DNA of 64,000 nt from an uncultured Pseudomonadales bacterium. GTDB taxonomy: Bacteria > Pseudomonadota > Gammaproteobacteria > Pseudomonadales > Azotimanducaceae. The number at the start of each line of letters is the position of its first letter. Position 1 is the stretch's first letter. The notes beneath the pieces are model-generated. The model saw nothing but the letters and a program-made list of their open reading frames with translations, ran no database searches and was not told the origin of the DNA. Where the stretch lies: the NCBI GenBank assembly GCA_958296295.1, contig OY282460.1:3518291-3582290 (forward strand), in the 5' to 3' direction. Made by a program: the position numbers and the translations under genes. Positions 17,190 to 25,147 of the stretch are shown here, piece after piece.

Positions 17190-17345
17190 CTGAGCCGCAA
17201 GCCGTCTCCGCGGCCGGCGACGATGGAAAAGCGGTCGACGACGACGCCATCGCCCACGGCCTCCTGACGCAGGGGGCGGGGAACGGCTTCGGCATCCCGT
17301 CGTTCCAAAGCCACATGCTCGGCGTGCGCCGGGCACCAATGCGAA
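17190..17345 (+). pseudogene. C-terminal fragment of a third copy of the AAA ATPase
   Basis: This stretch encodes DGKAVDDDAIAHGLLTQG and FGIPSFQSHMLGV. It matches the C-terminus of copy B (DGKAAVADAIQHGVLTLEG, FGIPSFHNHMLGV) almost residue for residue, with no P-loop region upstream. It is therefore the 3' end of a lost gene copy. The DNA following it also resembles the DNA after copy B. Confidence 0.7.
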
Positions 17346-17350
17346 ACCCA

Positions 17351-17438
17351 AGCACACACCAAGCCGGACTTTCGCGGCCGCCGACCCCGCACAGGTACTG
17401 GCGTCAATTGGCGTCGCCACGCCACCGCGACAGCATTG
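17351..17438 (+). repeat. Duplicated downstream flank of the ATPase genes (partner 18673-18752)
   Basis: About 85 bp after the ATPase fragment resemble 18673-18752 after copy B. Shared blocks include CCAAGC-GGACTT, ACTGGCGTC and CACCGCGACAGCAT. This shows that gene and flank were duplicated as one tandem unit. Confidence 0.6.
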
Positions 17439-17478
17439 ACGGGGCGTATGATGGGCGTTCCGAACTCCCGAGACGGCC

Positions 17479-18654
17479 GTGCCGATTCCACGAACCGAAC
17501 GAGGCGAGCCGCACCACTTCGCCGGCCGTTGCGAAGAGCTGGGGGAATTGGGCACCCGGCTTGCCGCTGTCAAGGAGACCGGGAAGGCCCTCGACGGACT
17601 GGCCTTGATCACGGGAGTTCCCGGTGCCGGCAAAACCAAGTTGGCCCTGAGGTTCGCGGAATCGCGTGCGGAATCCCCCGATGTGTTCGCGCTTGTGGGC
17701 GGGGTTTCGCGCCTCGACGACGCTCTCAACCTCTTCCTCATCATGGGCGACGCCATCGGCGAAAAAGAAGCGTTCGAGAAGCTCGCCGATGGTCATTCCC
17801 GGAGGAAGAGCGGCAGCGTCGGCGTCGGCCCCGTCAAAGCCGGGCTGGAGTACGACCTTGTGCGCAACCCCGGCGGCTTCGCTCCTTTGCTGCAAGCGTC
17901 GGCGAAAGCGGGGTTGTGGAAGGGCAAGGGTCTCGTTTTTGTGATCGACGAGTTGCAGACTCTGGAGCCGGAACAGGCCAAGCCGCTACGCGACCTACAC
18001 ATGGGATTGCACAACTGCCCCATTCTCGTGGTCGGGTCGGGGTTGCAGAACACGCGGGCCGTCTTGTCGCGATGCGGCATTTCGCGGATCGCGGACGGCA
18101 TCGAATTGGGTCCGTTGGATCGGGACGCGACACGCGAGGTGATCTCCGAGACCCTCGCCGCCTTCGGACGCGACGCTCCGCCGAGGGTGATCGATCTGCT
18201 CGCCGAGGCCACCCACGATTTTCCGCAGCACATCCACTGCTACGTCACCGCGGCCCGGGGCGCGGTGAAAGACGCCGCAGGGTGGTGTTCGGCCGACCAG
18301 CTGGCCGCGGCGTTGAAGGAAGGCGACAGGTTGCGGACCAAACACTACAACAACCGTTTGATGGCGATGGGGGACGGCCGGCCGCGGATGACTCCCGTAA
18401 TTGCGCACATGGTGAAAACGGGCGCTCGCCGAATGTCCAAGCGGGCCGCTGAAAAAGTGGTCTCCGAGGCGGGAGACGACGACGGGAAGGCGGCCGTCGC
18501 CGACGCGATCCAGCACGGCGTGTTGACGCTCGAAGGAGACGCCCGCGTTGGTTTCGGCATCCCGTCGTTCCACAACCACATGCTCGGCGTGCTCCGGGAG
18601 CATCAGCGCGAGCTTCAACAGGAACAACCGGACAGGAGCGGCGTCGGCCGCTGA
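17479..18654 (+). CDS. AAA ATPase, Orc/Cdc6-like organisation, copy B
   Basis: A 391-residue paralogue of the ATPase at 15762. Walker A is TGVPGAGKT (about residues 45-53) and Walker B is LVFVIDELQT. Shared landmarks are HHFAGRCEELGEL, ILVVGSGLQNTRAVL, DFPQHIHCYVTAARGAV and the winged-helix-like FGIPSFHNHMLGVL. Both copies keep intact nucleotide-binding motifs but differ over much of their length, so they may have separate targets. The GTG at 17479 begins just before the conserved FAGR block. Copy number and the nearby recombinase remnant suggest accessory or mobile origin. Possible roles include a defence-type switch or DNA-binding initiator, but nothing in the sequence decides this. Confidence 0.78.
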   Translation: MPIPRTERGEPHHFAGRCEELGELGTRLAAVKETGKALDGLALITGVPGAGKTKLALRFAESRAESPDVFALVGGVSRLDDALNLFLIMGDAIGEKEAFEKLADGHSRRKSGSVGVGPVKAGLEYDLVRNPGGFAPLLQASAKAGLWKGKGLVFVIDELQTLEPEQAKPLRDLHMGLHNCPILVVGSGLQNTRAVLSRCGISRIADGIELGPLDRDATREVISETLAAFGRDAPPRVIDLLAEATHDFPQHIHCYVTAARGAVKDAAGWCSADQLAAALKEGDRLRTKHYNNRLMAMGDGRPRMTPVIAHMVKTGARRMSKRAAEKVVSEAGDDDGKAAVADAIQHGVLTLEGDARVGFGIPSFHNHMLGVLREHQRELQQEQPDRSGVGR

Positions 18655-18852
18655 TGTCCCGGCGGCACCCCGGCACAATCCAAGCAGGACTTCCCCGGCC
18701 ACTCGCGCCCCGCAGGCACTGGCGTCGCCATGTCACCGCGACAGCATCGAGAAGTTCCCGGCCGCGATCCCATCGCGCACGCTAACGCAACTGGAACGCA
18801 GTGGAAGGCGCAGCGAGCGAAGCGACCGGAGGGGGTACTAAGGGGGCCACCC

Positions 18853-19250
18853 CTAATCACACCTGCGTTCGGTAAGCGCATCGGACTCGACGCCACGGCC
18901 GCGTGGCCGCGGGCGCTTGGACGCCATCGCCACACTCAGGAGAGCATCGGCGCGGACGCCGGTCGCCTGCTTCGGCTCGGCGCCGTCACGGCCGCGCTGC
19001 GCCGCAAGTGCGCTGATGGCCAGCCGCACCGATGGCGGCACGCACTTGGCGATGCCTGCGTAGGTGCCAGCTTCTCGAGCGCGGCGGCCAGCAGCCGAAT
19101 GCGCGACAGGGACGCCCCGCCGTCCGACAGCGCCCGCACGTGGGCGAGCAGAGCGCCTTCGTCGGGCGGCATGGCGGATACCCCGACCGATGCCGCGTAC
19201 TCAGCCCAAAGGCGCACAGCGGAGCGATAGGCGCGTCTCGACCGGCGGCG
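18853..19250 (-). pseudogene. Remnant of a tyrosine recombinase/integrase (N-terminal part)
   Basis: Read on the minus strand, one frame gives RRAYRSAVRLWAEYAASVGV and RIRLLAAALEKLAPTQA; a shifted frame continues with VPPSVRLAISALAAQRGRD and KQATGVRADALLSVAMA. Together they follow the SAM-like core-binding domain of phage-type integrases. A frameshift near 19030-19040 joins the two parts, a stop cuts the 5' side near 19253, and the catalytic R-H-R-Y domain is absent. It is a dead fragment of a site-specific recombinase. Confidence 0.6.
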
Positions 19251-19310
19251 TTTCTAGCGGTGTTTCAGCGCTATCGCGCCAAAGCACTAGTTCCCGAGCA
19301 GCGCACCGAG

Positions 19311-19316
19311 TATACT
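19311..19316 (+). promoter_or_regulatory. Candidate -10 element (TATACT)
   Basis: TATACT stands out in GC-rich DNA, 72 bp before the start codon at 19388. A -35 partner is weak (TAGTTC at 19288, 17-bp spacing). Transcription from here would include the hairpins at 19331-19379 in the leader. Confidence 0.4.
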
Positions 19317-19330
19317 TCTGGTCCCGAAAA

Positions 19331-19379
19331 GGGGCCTGTGTGCAAAACGCACGGAGGCCCCTCCTCGCCAACTAGGAGG
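19331..19379 (+). promoter_or_regulatory. Structured 5' leader with competing hairpins over the ribosome-binding site
   Basis: GGGGCCT (19331-19337) pairs with AGGCCCC (19355-19361), with an inner GTGC/GCAC stem around AAAAC. Alternatively CCTCCT (19360-19365) pairs with AGGAGG (19374-19379), which is the Shine-Dalgarno sequence of the gene at 19388. The two stems share bases 19360-19361, so they can compete. The layout resembles translational control; no ligand or regulator is known. Confidence 0.45.
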
Positions 19380-19387
19380 TGGTAGTG

Positions 19388-19765
19388 GTGGACAAAGTGA
19401 AACCTCTCCCGGCGGCCGAAGCGCAAGCTCGCCCGGCGGCGGCCGAAGCGCAACCTCGCCAGATCAAATGGAACTGGACAGCCACCATCGCCATCGTCGC
19501 CATCGCCGCCCTCCTCGTCACCATCATCGTGGCCGCTATTACCGGGACTTCGTCGATCAAGGATGACATAGCGGGTGTGAGTGCGAAGGTCGCGGAGGTG
19601 GGTGCGAAGGTTGACGCCAACACAGACGCGATTCGCGATGTGCGCGGTGACATCAGGGGGGTGCGCAATGACATCCGCCAAGTGAGCGATGACGTCAAAG
19701 AGAACCGTGAGTCAATCGCACATCTGAACGGACGGCTAGACGATCCGCGCGACCCAAACCGCTAA
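19388..19765 (+). CDS. Small single-pass membrane protein with coiled coil
   Basis: A 125-residue protein of unknown function. The N-terminal 33 residues are alanine/proline/glutamine-rich with a repeated EAQxRPA unit. One hydrophobic helix follows (TIAIVAIAALLVTIIVAAIT, about residues 35-54). The rest is a heptad-like coiled coil (repeats of VSAKVAEVGAKVDAN and DVRGDIRGVRNDIRQV). GTG codons at 19379, 19385 and 19388 are possible; 19388 sits 8 bp after AGGAGG and is preferred. The plan is similar to holin-associated or DUF1640-like small membrane coiled-coil proteins, but no family is recognised. Its leader can fold over the ribosome site. Confidence 0.6.
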   Translation: MDKVKPLPAAEAQARPAAAEAQPRQIKWNWTATIAIVAIAALLVTIIVAAITGTSSIKDDIAGVSAKVAEVGAKVDANTDAIRDVRGDIRGVRNDIRQVSDDVKENRESIAHLNGRLDDPRDPNR

Positions 19766-19983
19766 CTCTGTAGCCACGTGCTGCACACGTTCATCGCTTG
19801 AAACGTCAATACGCCGCGCCGATCTCGTGGTCGTCCGTTCGATGGCGGCCTAACGGCGTCAAGCGGGCGGACCATGCGCCGCCGGTGCGTCCGCGTCGCG
19901 GCCGAAAAGGCACAAGAATTGGCACAAACAGCAGGTAGAACCTACATAAATCGCAGTTAAATCAATAAGATATAGGATAGTAG

Positions 19984-20071
19984 TGGCGGAGGGGCAGGGA
20001 TTCGAACCCTGGGGAGGTGATCCTCCTCTGGTTTTCAAGACCAGCGCTTTCGACCGCTCAGCCACCCCTCC
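19984..20071 (-). tRNA. tRNA-Ser (anticodon UGA)
   Basis: An 88-nt class II tRNA including the encoded CCA. The acceptor stem is GGAGGGG/CCCCTCC with discriminator G. The anticodon stem CTGGT/ACCAG encloses CTTGAAA, giving anticodon TGA at 20035-20037. A long variable arm (GGAGG/CCTCC) and the T-loop GTTCGAATC are present, as expected for serine tRNA. It lies between the recombinase remnant and an insertion sequence. Confidence 0.96.
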
Positions 20072-20116
20072 GGGTGCCGTGATTGTGCCGGCAACGACCG
20101 CTTCGACGCAAGGGCC

Positions 20117-21750
20117 AGAACTGTCCAACGCTATGTGAGCATGAACCGAAGGGCTGAATCCAACGCCAGGTGAGCACGAAGGGAGTGCCGCGTCCTCCAC
20201 ACTGGGAGGATGATCGTGACACTGCACACTCAGCGCTTGCACACCATGAGGGATCCGGGCCTGTGGACTACCATCCCTTGGACCGGGCGGCCGCCTACGC
20301 CTTCGTGCGGGGGACGCTGACGGGCTTCGACTACCACTTGCTCGGGCGCGCCGACCGGGGTCGGGTGCGGGCGTACATCGGCAAGGCGTGCGGCTTCTCG
20401 CCGGCGCAGATCAGCCGGCTGATCCGGCAGCAGGCGGAGACCGGCGTGGTGGCGGACCGGCGGGCGCGGAACAGCGGGCGTCCGTTCGAGACGGTCTACA
20501 CGCCGGCGGACATCCGGCTTCTGGCGGAGGTGGACGAGGCGTTCGGGGGCATGTCGGGGCTGGCCACGTGCGAGATCCTGCGCCGCCAGTTCGAGGTGCA
20601 TGGCGACGCGCGCTTCGAGCGGCTGGCGGACGTGTCGCGCTCGCACGTCTACAACCTGCGCGCGTCGCGCACCTGCCGGACGAGGCGGACGACTTGGGAG
20701 AAGACGCGCCCAGCCCGGTGGCCATCGGGGTCCGCAAGGCGCCCGAGCCGAACGGCCGGCCGGGCTTCCCGCGCGTGGACACCGTCCACATGGGCGACCG
20801 GGACGGGCGCAAGGGGGTGTGCGTCGTCAACGTCGTGGACGAGGTGACGCAGTACGAGCACGTCGGCGCCGCGCCGGCCATCTCCGAGCGGTTCATGGTT
20901 CCCATCCCGGAGGCGCTGCTGCTGTTCCCGTTCGACGTGCTCGGCTTCCACGCCGACAACGGCTCCGAGTACGTCAACCGCCGCGTCGCCGCGCTGCTGA
21001 ACAAGCCGCACGTCGGCGAGTTCACCAAGTCGAGGCCGCGGCACTCCAACGACAACGCCCTGGTCGAGGGCAAGAACGCCCACGTGGTGCGCAAGCATCT
21101 GGGCCACGACCACATCCCCGTCCGCTTCGCCGGCGACGTGGACCGGTTCGCCCGCGAGCACCTGTCGCCGTTCCTCAACTTCCACCGCCCCTGCCTGTTC
21201 GCCACCGAGCGCGTGGACGCCAAGGGCAAGGTGCGGCGAACCTGCCGCCGCGAGGACGTGCTCACGCCCTTCGAGAAGCTCAAGTCGCTGCCGGACGCCG
21301 CCGGCTTCCTCCGCGTGGGCGCGAGCTTCGACGCGCTCGACCGCGCCGCCGCCGCCCAGACGGACATGCGGGCCGCCAAGTCCCTCCACCGCGCCCGCGA
21401 CGAGCTGTTCCGCAAAGTCCACGGCGCCGTGGCCGCCGCGGCGTGACCTTGCCCGGCCCCGCGTTTTCCACGGTCTTCCCACCGCCGCTTTTGCGAAGGG
21501 GGATCGCGCCCGTGGAAAGACCGTGGAAAACGCTACTCGACTCGCCCGGCGACAGCCGCTCCCGCGGACGCGTCGCGGCAACTGTCGAGCCCGGCCAAGG
21601 GTCTTCGCCCGCGTCGAACACGCGAACCGACCCGTCTTGCGAAGGCGCGTTCAAGCCGCCTATGCTGACCCGCGTTGAACGAGGACTCGGCACTCCCTCG
21701 CGACACCTGCCGACAAGCCGTTCATGCTCACTTTCTCATTGGACATTACT
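20117..21750 (+). mobile_element. Insertion sequence copy 1 (decayed), same element as 48922-50585
   Basis: This 1634-bp element is almost identical to the one at 48922-50585, and comparing the two defines the ends as AGAACTGTCCAA and TTGGACATTACT. The terminal inverted repeats share TGTCCAA and GTGAGCATGAAC. The copy lacks a 22-bp segment, single bases and two triplets present in the other copy. Flanks are GGGCC on the left and GAACC on the right, so no target duplication is seen, which points to rearrangement after insertion. Confidence 0.9.
20210..21446 (+). pseudogene. Frameshifted DDE transposase of IS copy 1
   Basis: Compared with the intact 420-residue transposase at 49015, this copy has a 22-bp deletion after codon 12 (near 20248) and loses one C in the run at 20709-20713, so the protein is broken in two places. 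A further in-frame codon is missing near 20930. The catalytic region (VDTVHMGD, HADNGSEY, LVEGKN) survives in the third segment but cannot be reached from the start codon. It cannot make a functional enzyme; transposition would need the other copy's enzyme in trans. Confidence 0.88.
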
Positions 21751-22091
21751 GAACCACTGACACACAGACACACAATTGTCGTACGCCTGCGCCGGCAGGC
21801 CCGGCCGCCGCCAGTGCCAGCCCCATGGCAGTCTCCGCGACCGCGAGCGCCATCGAACGCTCGATATTCCAGCTCCTCCCCCCGTTAGCTGCTGCTGAGG
21901 ACCGCGGCACTGGCACCAGTGCCGCGTCAGCTCGATCCGCAACCGGCCAAGCGCTTGCATCCACCCGTCCCCCTCGGCGCAGCAGCCGCGTTCGCGCCGC
22001 CGCACTACGGACAGCCACTCGGCATCGTTCCGCCGCGTCCATACCGCGTCGACGCTAACTCCTGCACCGCCACCGCCGCCGAGCGGCCGAT
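21751..22091 (+). other. 341-bp stretch without a recognisable gene
   Basis: Between the IS and the epimerase gene no reading frame has recognisable protein features. The only notable element is a perfect 18-bp palindrome GGCACTGGCACCAGTGCC near 21904-21921. It may be debris from the IS insertion or the 3' side of the epimerase transcript. Confidence 0.5.
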
Positions 22092-23117
22092 TCACGATCG
22101 CTCCCCGCCCGAGATGCCGTGGAAGTTCTTGTACCAGCTGATAGCCCGGGCCACGCCGACCTCTATCGGCGTCGTGGGGCGATAGCCGAATTCGTTGGCC
22201 AAGGGCTCGATGTCCGCGGCCGTTTCCGGCACATCGCCGGGTTGCAAAGGCAGCAGGTTCTTCACAGCGCGCCGGCCGAGATTCTCTTCGATGAGCTCGA
22301 TGAAACGCCCCAGCGTCACCGGCGTGCCGCCGCCGATGTTGTAGAGACGGTATGGCGCGGAGGAGGTGGCCGGGTCCGGCCGGTCGCTCCGCCAGTGGGG
22401 ATCCGGGGCGGCGGGGCGGTTCAACACCCGCACCACGCCTTCCACAACATCGTCGATGTAGGTGAAGTCGCGCCGATGTTCGCCGTGATTGAACACGTCG
22501 ATGGGTTCCCCGGCCAAGATCTTGCGGGCGAAGACGAAAAGCGCCATGTCCGGTCGGCCCCAAGGGCCGTAGACCGTGAAGAAACGCAGGCCGGTCACCG
22601 CGATGTCGAAGAGGTGGCTGTAGGCGTGCGCCATCATCTCGCAGGTCTTCTTGGTCGCCGCGTAGATCGAAAGCGGATGGGCGGCGCCGTGCGAGGCGCG
22701 GAACGGCATCGCGGTGTTGGCACCGTAAACCGAGCTCGTGGAGGCGAATACCAAGTGTTCAGCGCCAACGTCTCGGACGGCTTCGAGCACGTTGAGCGTT
22801 GCCGTGACGTTGGCGTCGATGTAGTCGTGCGGCGCAGCCAGCGAGTGGCGCACGCCGGCTTGCGCCGCAAGGTGCGCGATGCGCTGCGGGCGATGCCGGC
22901 GGAACATGTCCGCGGTGGCCCCCGCATCCGCCAAGTCCAGCCGTTCGAAGACGAATGCCGGGCGGCGGTTCAACCGTTCCAGGCGGGCCCGCTTCAGCGC
23001 CGGGTCGTAGTAGTCGTTGAGATTGTCGATGCCGAGGACCCGCTCGCCGAGGGCGAGCAAACGCTCGGCCAACGCGGCGCCGATGAATCCGGCGGCACCG
23101 GTGATCAACACGGTCAT
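22092..23117 (-). CDS. NAD-dependent epimerase, probable UDP-glucuronate 4-epimerase
   Basis: A 341-residue extended short-chain dehydrogenase/reductase. The NAD-binding GAAGFIGAAL lies at residues 7-16. The catalytic serine is in FASTSSVYG and the Y-x3-K pair in IYAATKKTCE. The segments IDNLNDYYDPALKRARL and GPWGRPDMALF are characteristic of the UDP-glucuronate 4-epimerase (CapI/GlcAE) subgroup, which makes UDP-galacturonate for capsules and LPS. The gene is read leftwards alone; another nucleotide-sugar enzyme (25144-26457) lies on the same strand, separated by an AlbA_2 gene in the opposite direction. Together they suggest a uronic-acid-containing surface polysaccharide. Confidence 0.9.
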   Translation of the reverse strand: MTVLITGAAGFIGAALAERLLALGERVLGIDNLNDYYDPALKRARLERLNRRPAFVFERLDLADAGATADMFRRHRPQRIAHLAAQAGVRHSLAAPHDYIDANVTATLNVLEAVRDVGAEHLVFASTSSVYGANTAMPFRASHGAAHPLSIYAATKKTCEMMAHAYSHLFDIAVTGLRFFTVYGPWGRPDMALFVFARKILAGEPIDVFNHGEHRRDFTYIDDVVEGVVRVLNRPAAPDPHWRSDRPDPATSSAPYRLYNIGGGTPVTLGRFIELIEENLGRRAVKNLLPLQPGDVPETAADIEPLANEFGYRPTTPIEVGVARAISWYKNFHGISGGERS

Positions 23118-23389
23118 GCGCGTTCTGCCAGCAGCGGCGCTGGTACTGCGCGCCGCGGCAACCGCGCGGCCCGCCAGCTCGGTGGCCGCCTTCCTTCAGG
23201 GCCGCCGAGGTGGGCGGCGCCGCGGGGAGATACGGGAGTGAACATGGCCAAAGGCTCGTGTGTCGCGTTTGGGTCTGCCGCGGATCGTACCGGATGGGTT
23301 CGCTGGGCGTGTCAAGGCGCGGCAAGCCGAATATGGCAGGATCGTGTCGCCACGCTTGAATTGATCGAAGCATGGCTTGAGGAAGCGCG

Positions 23390-25147
23390 ATGCAACCGGA
23401 CCCTGAACGTCTTTGGCAGGCGATTGGCCTCGGCGAGGACAGCAACCTGGAACTGAAGGAAGTGCGACTGCGGGGCAAGCGCGTAGCCGCTCCCGCTCGA
23501 GACAGTCTTGCGGACGAGATCGCCGCTTTCGCCAACGCCCGTGGCGGCCGCCTTGTGCTGGGCGTGAAGGACGATAGAACGCCACAGGCCCTCGAACCGG
23601 CTGGCTTGGACGTGCTCATGAAGATGGTGAGCGCGATCTGCGAGGACAGCATCAAGCCGCGGCCGCACTACGAAGCACGCCGTGTGGCTACGCCAAGCGG
23701 CGGTGGCGGCGTGCTGGTAGTGGACATATCGCCGGGCAACACCGTGCATAGGTCTCCAGGTGGCTACTACCGCCGCTTTGGCGACACCAAACGGCCAATG
23801 CAAGCCGACGAGGTGAGCCGGCTTGCGCTGGCGCGCGGCCTGTCGGATGTGGCGACGGATTCGCAAACGGTGGCCAACACCGGCGCTGCCACCTTGCAAC
23901 GAGAACTGTGGCGCCGTTACGCCAGTTCCCGCACCCACGAACCTGCCGAAGTGACCCTCGACAAGCTCAAGTTCGTCAAAGCGGACCGCGCCGGCGCATT
24001 GCGCGCCACGGTTGGCGGCGTGCTGCTCGCCTGCGAGGAGCCTCGCGAGTGGCTGCCGAACGCCTACATTCAAGCGGTGTGCTACGCCAGCGACCGAATG
24101 GACGCCAACCGCCAACTCGACGCGCAGGATATTGGCGGCCCCTTGGACCAGCAGATCCGCGACGGCATGCGCTTCGTGGCCCGCAATCGTCGCGTCGCGG
24201 CACACAAGCATCCTGCCCGCAACGACATCCCCCAATACAGCGAACGCGCAGTGTTCGAGGCGGTGGTGAATGCGGTGGTCCATCGCGACTACGCCGTGGC
24301 CGGCTCGCACATTCGCCTGTTTTTGTTCGATGACCGCTTGGAGTTGTATTCGCCGGGCGGATTGTGCAACTCCATGACCATCGCGGATCTGCGGCTTAGC
24401 CAATTCACGCGCAACGAGTTGCTCGCGTCTCGCCTCGGCCAGTGCCCCGTGGGCGACATGGCGGGCGCGGGCGATCGCCAGTACTTCATCGAGCGGCGCG
24501 GGGAAGGCATCGCCGTGATCGAAGACCAGACGCGCGCCCTCACGGGCCGACCTCCTGTCTTCGAGATGGTTGGCGAGCGAGAGCTGAAGCTGACGTTGCC
24601 GGCCGCCAGCCCGCCGTTGCCGGAAGGCATCGCAGTGCGCGTAACGGTGCGCAACGACGCAACGGACGAACCGTTGCGCGATGCGCATGTGTTGCTGCTT
24701 TACCCGAACAAGACCTGCCTGGAAGAGCACACCGGCGCCTTCGGCCACGCCGACTTCCTGCTCCACACCCGCCTGCCGATGACGCTGCTGTGCGCCGCCC
24801 CGGGGTTCGCCGCCGCGGTGGTTCGAGACCAACGGCCGAACGGCGCGTTTGATGTCCGCTTGGCGCCGCTGCCGGGCGGCGGCTCGACGATCATCGCCGA
24901 TCAAACGGGCCACCTGCGCGGCATCAAGGGACGGCTCAATCCCATTCTCGACGCACTCGATAGAACCTACCTCTACGCCGCCAACGTGGCCATCAACGAC
25001 GGCGTGCGACAGCCGGTTCACTTCGCCTTGAACGAACCTCTGCGGCTGACGGATTCCGAGGGCGCGAGCGCGACACTTTGGTTCCGCGAGATGGTCGGCG
25101 CGTCCTGCGTCTTCGACTATCGGCTGGAAGCCGAGGCCGCGGGCTAG
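23390..25147 (+). CDS. AlbA_2 (Schlafen-like) / HATPase_c_4 protein with extra C-terminal domain
   Basis: A 585-residue protein. Residues 1-150 form an AlbA_2/Schlafen-type domain (NLELKEVRL, LADEIAAFANARGGRLVLGV). Residues 260-400 form a RecG-like HATPase_c_4 module (ERAVFEAVVNAVVHRDY, LFLFDDRLELYSPGGL). These two domains are often found together in putative transcription regulators and defence genes. After residue 410 comes an unusual tail of about 175 residues, whose start (VRVTVRNDATDEPLRDAHV, FGHADFLLHTRL) resembles a carboxypeptidase-regulatory-like beta-sandwich. The ATG is preceded by GAGGAAG. The gene stops overlap tail-to-tail with the UDP-sugar dehydrogenase gene. It interrupts two leftward polysaccharide genes, so it is probably an insertion. 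Confidence 0.82.
   Translation: MQPDPERLWQAIGLGEDSNLELKEVRLRGKRVAAPARDSLADEIAAFANARGGRLVLGVKDDRTPQALEPAGLDVLMKMVSAICEDSIKPRPHYEARRVATPSGGGGVLVVDISPGNTVHRSPGGYYRRFGDTKRPMQADEVSRLALARGLSDVATDSQTVANTGAATLQRELWRRYASSRTHEPAEVTLDKLKFVKADRAGALRATVGGVLLACEEPREWLPNAYIQAVCYASDRMDANRQLDAQDIGGPLDQQIRDGMRFVARNRRVAAHKHPARNDIPQYSERAVFEAVVNAVVHRDYAVAGSHIRLFLFDDRLELYSPGGLCNSMTIADLRLSQFTRNELLASRLGQCPVGDMAGAGDRQYFIERRGEGIAVIEDQTRALTGRPPVFEMVGERELKLTLPAASPPLPEGIAVRVTVRNDATDEPLRDAHVLLLYPNKTCLEEHTGAFGHADFLLHTRLPMTLLCAAPGFAAAVVRDQRPNGAFDVRLAPLPGGGSTIIADQTGHLRGIKGRLNPILDALDRTYLYAANVAINDGVRQPVHFALNEPLRLTDSEGASATLWFREMVGASCVFDYRLEAEAAG

Noticed and set aside
17020..17193. 57-codon open frame starting MAHENRALG between the ATPase copies
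   Set aside because: No ribosome site, no recognisable features, and it lies in DNA derived from a decayed gene copy.
21746..22042. 98-codon minus-strand frame between IS copy 1 and the epimerase gene
   Set aside because: It begins with low-complexity arginine/alanine sequence, runs into the IS end, and has no family resemblance.
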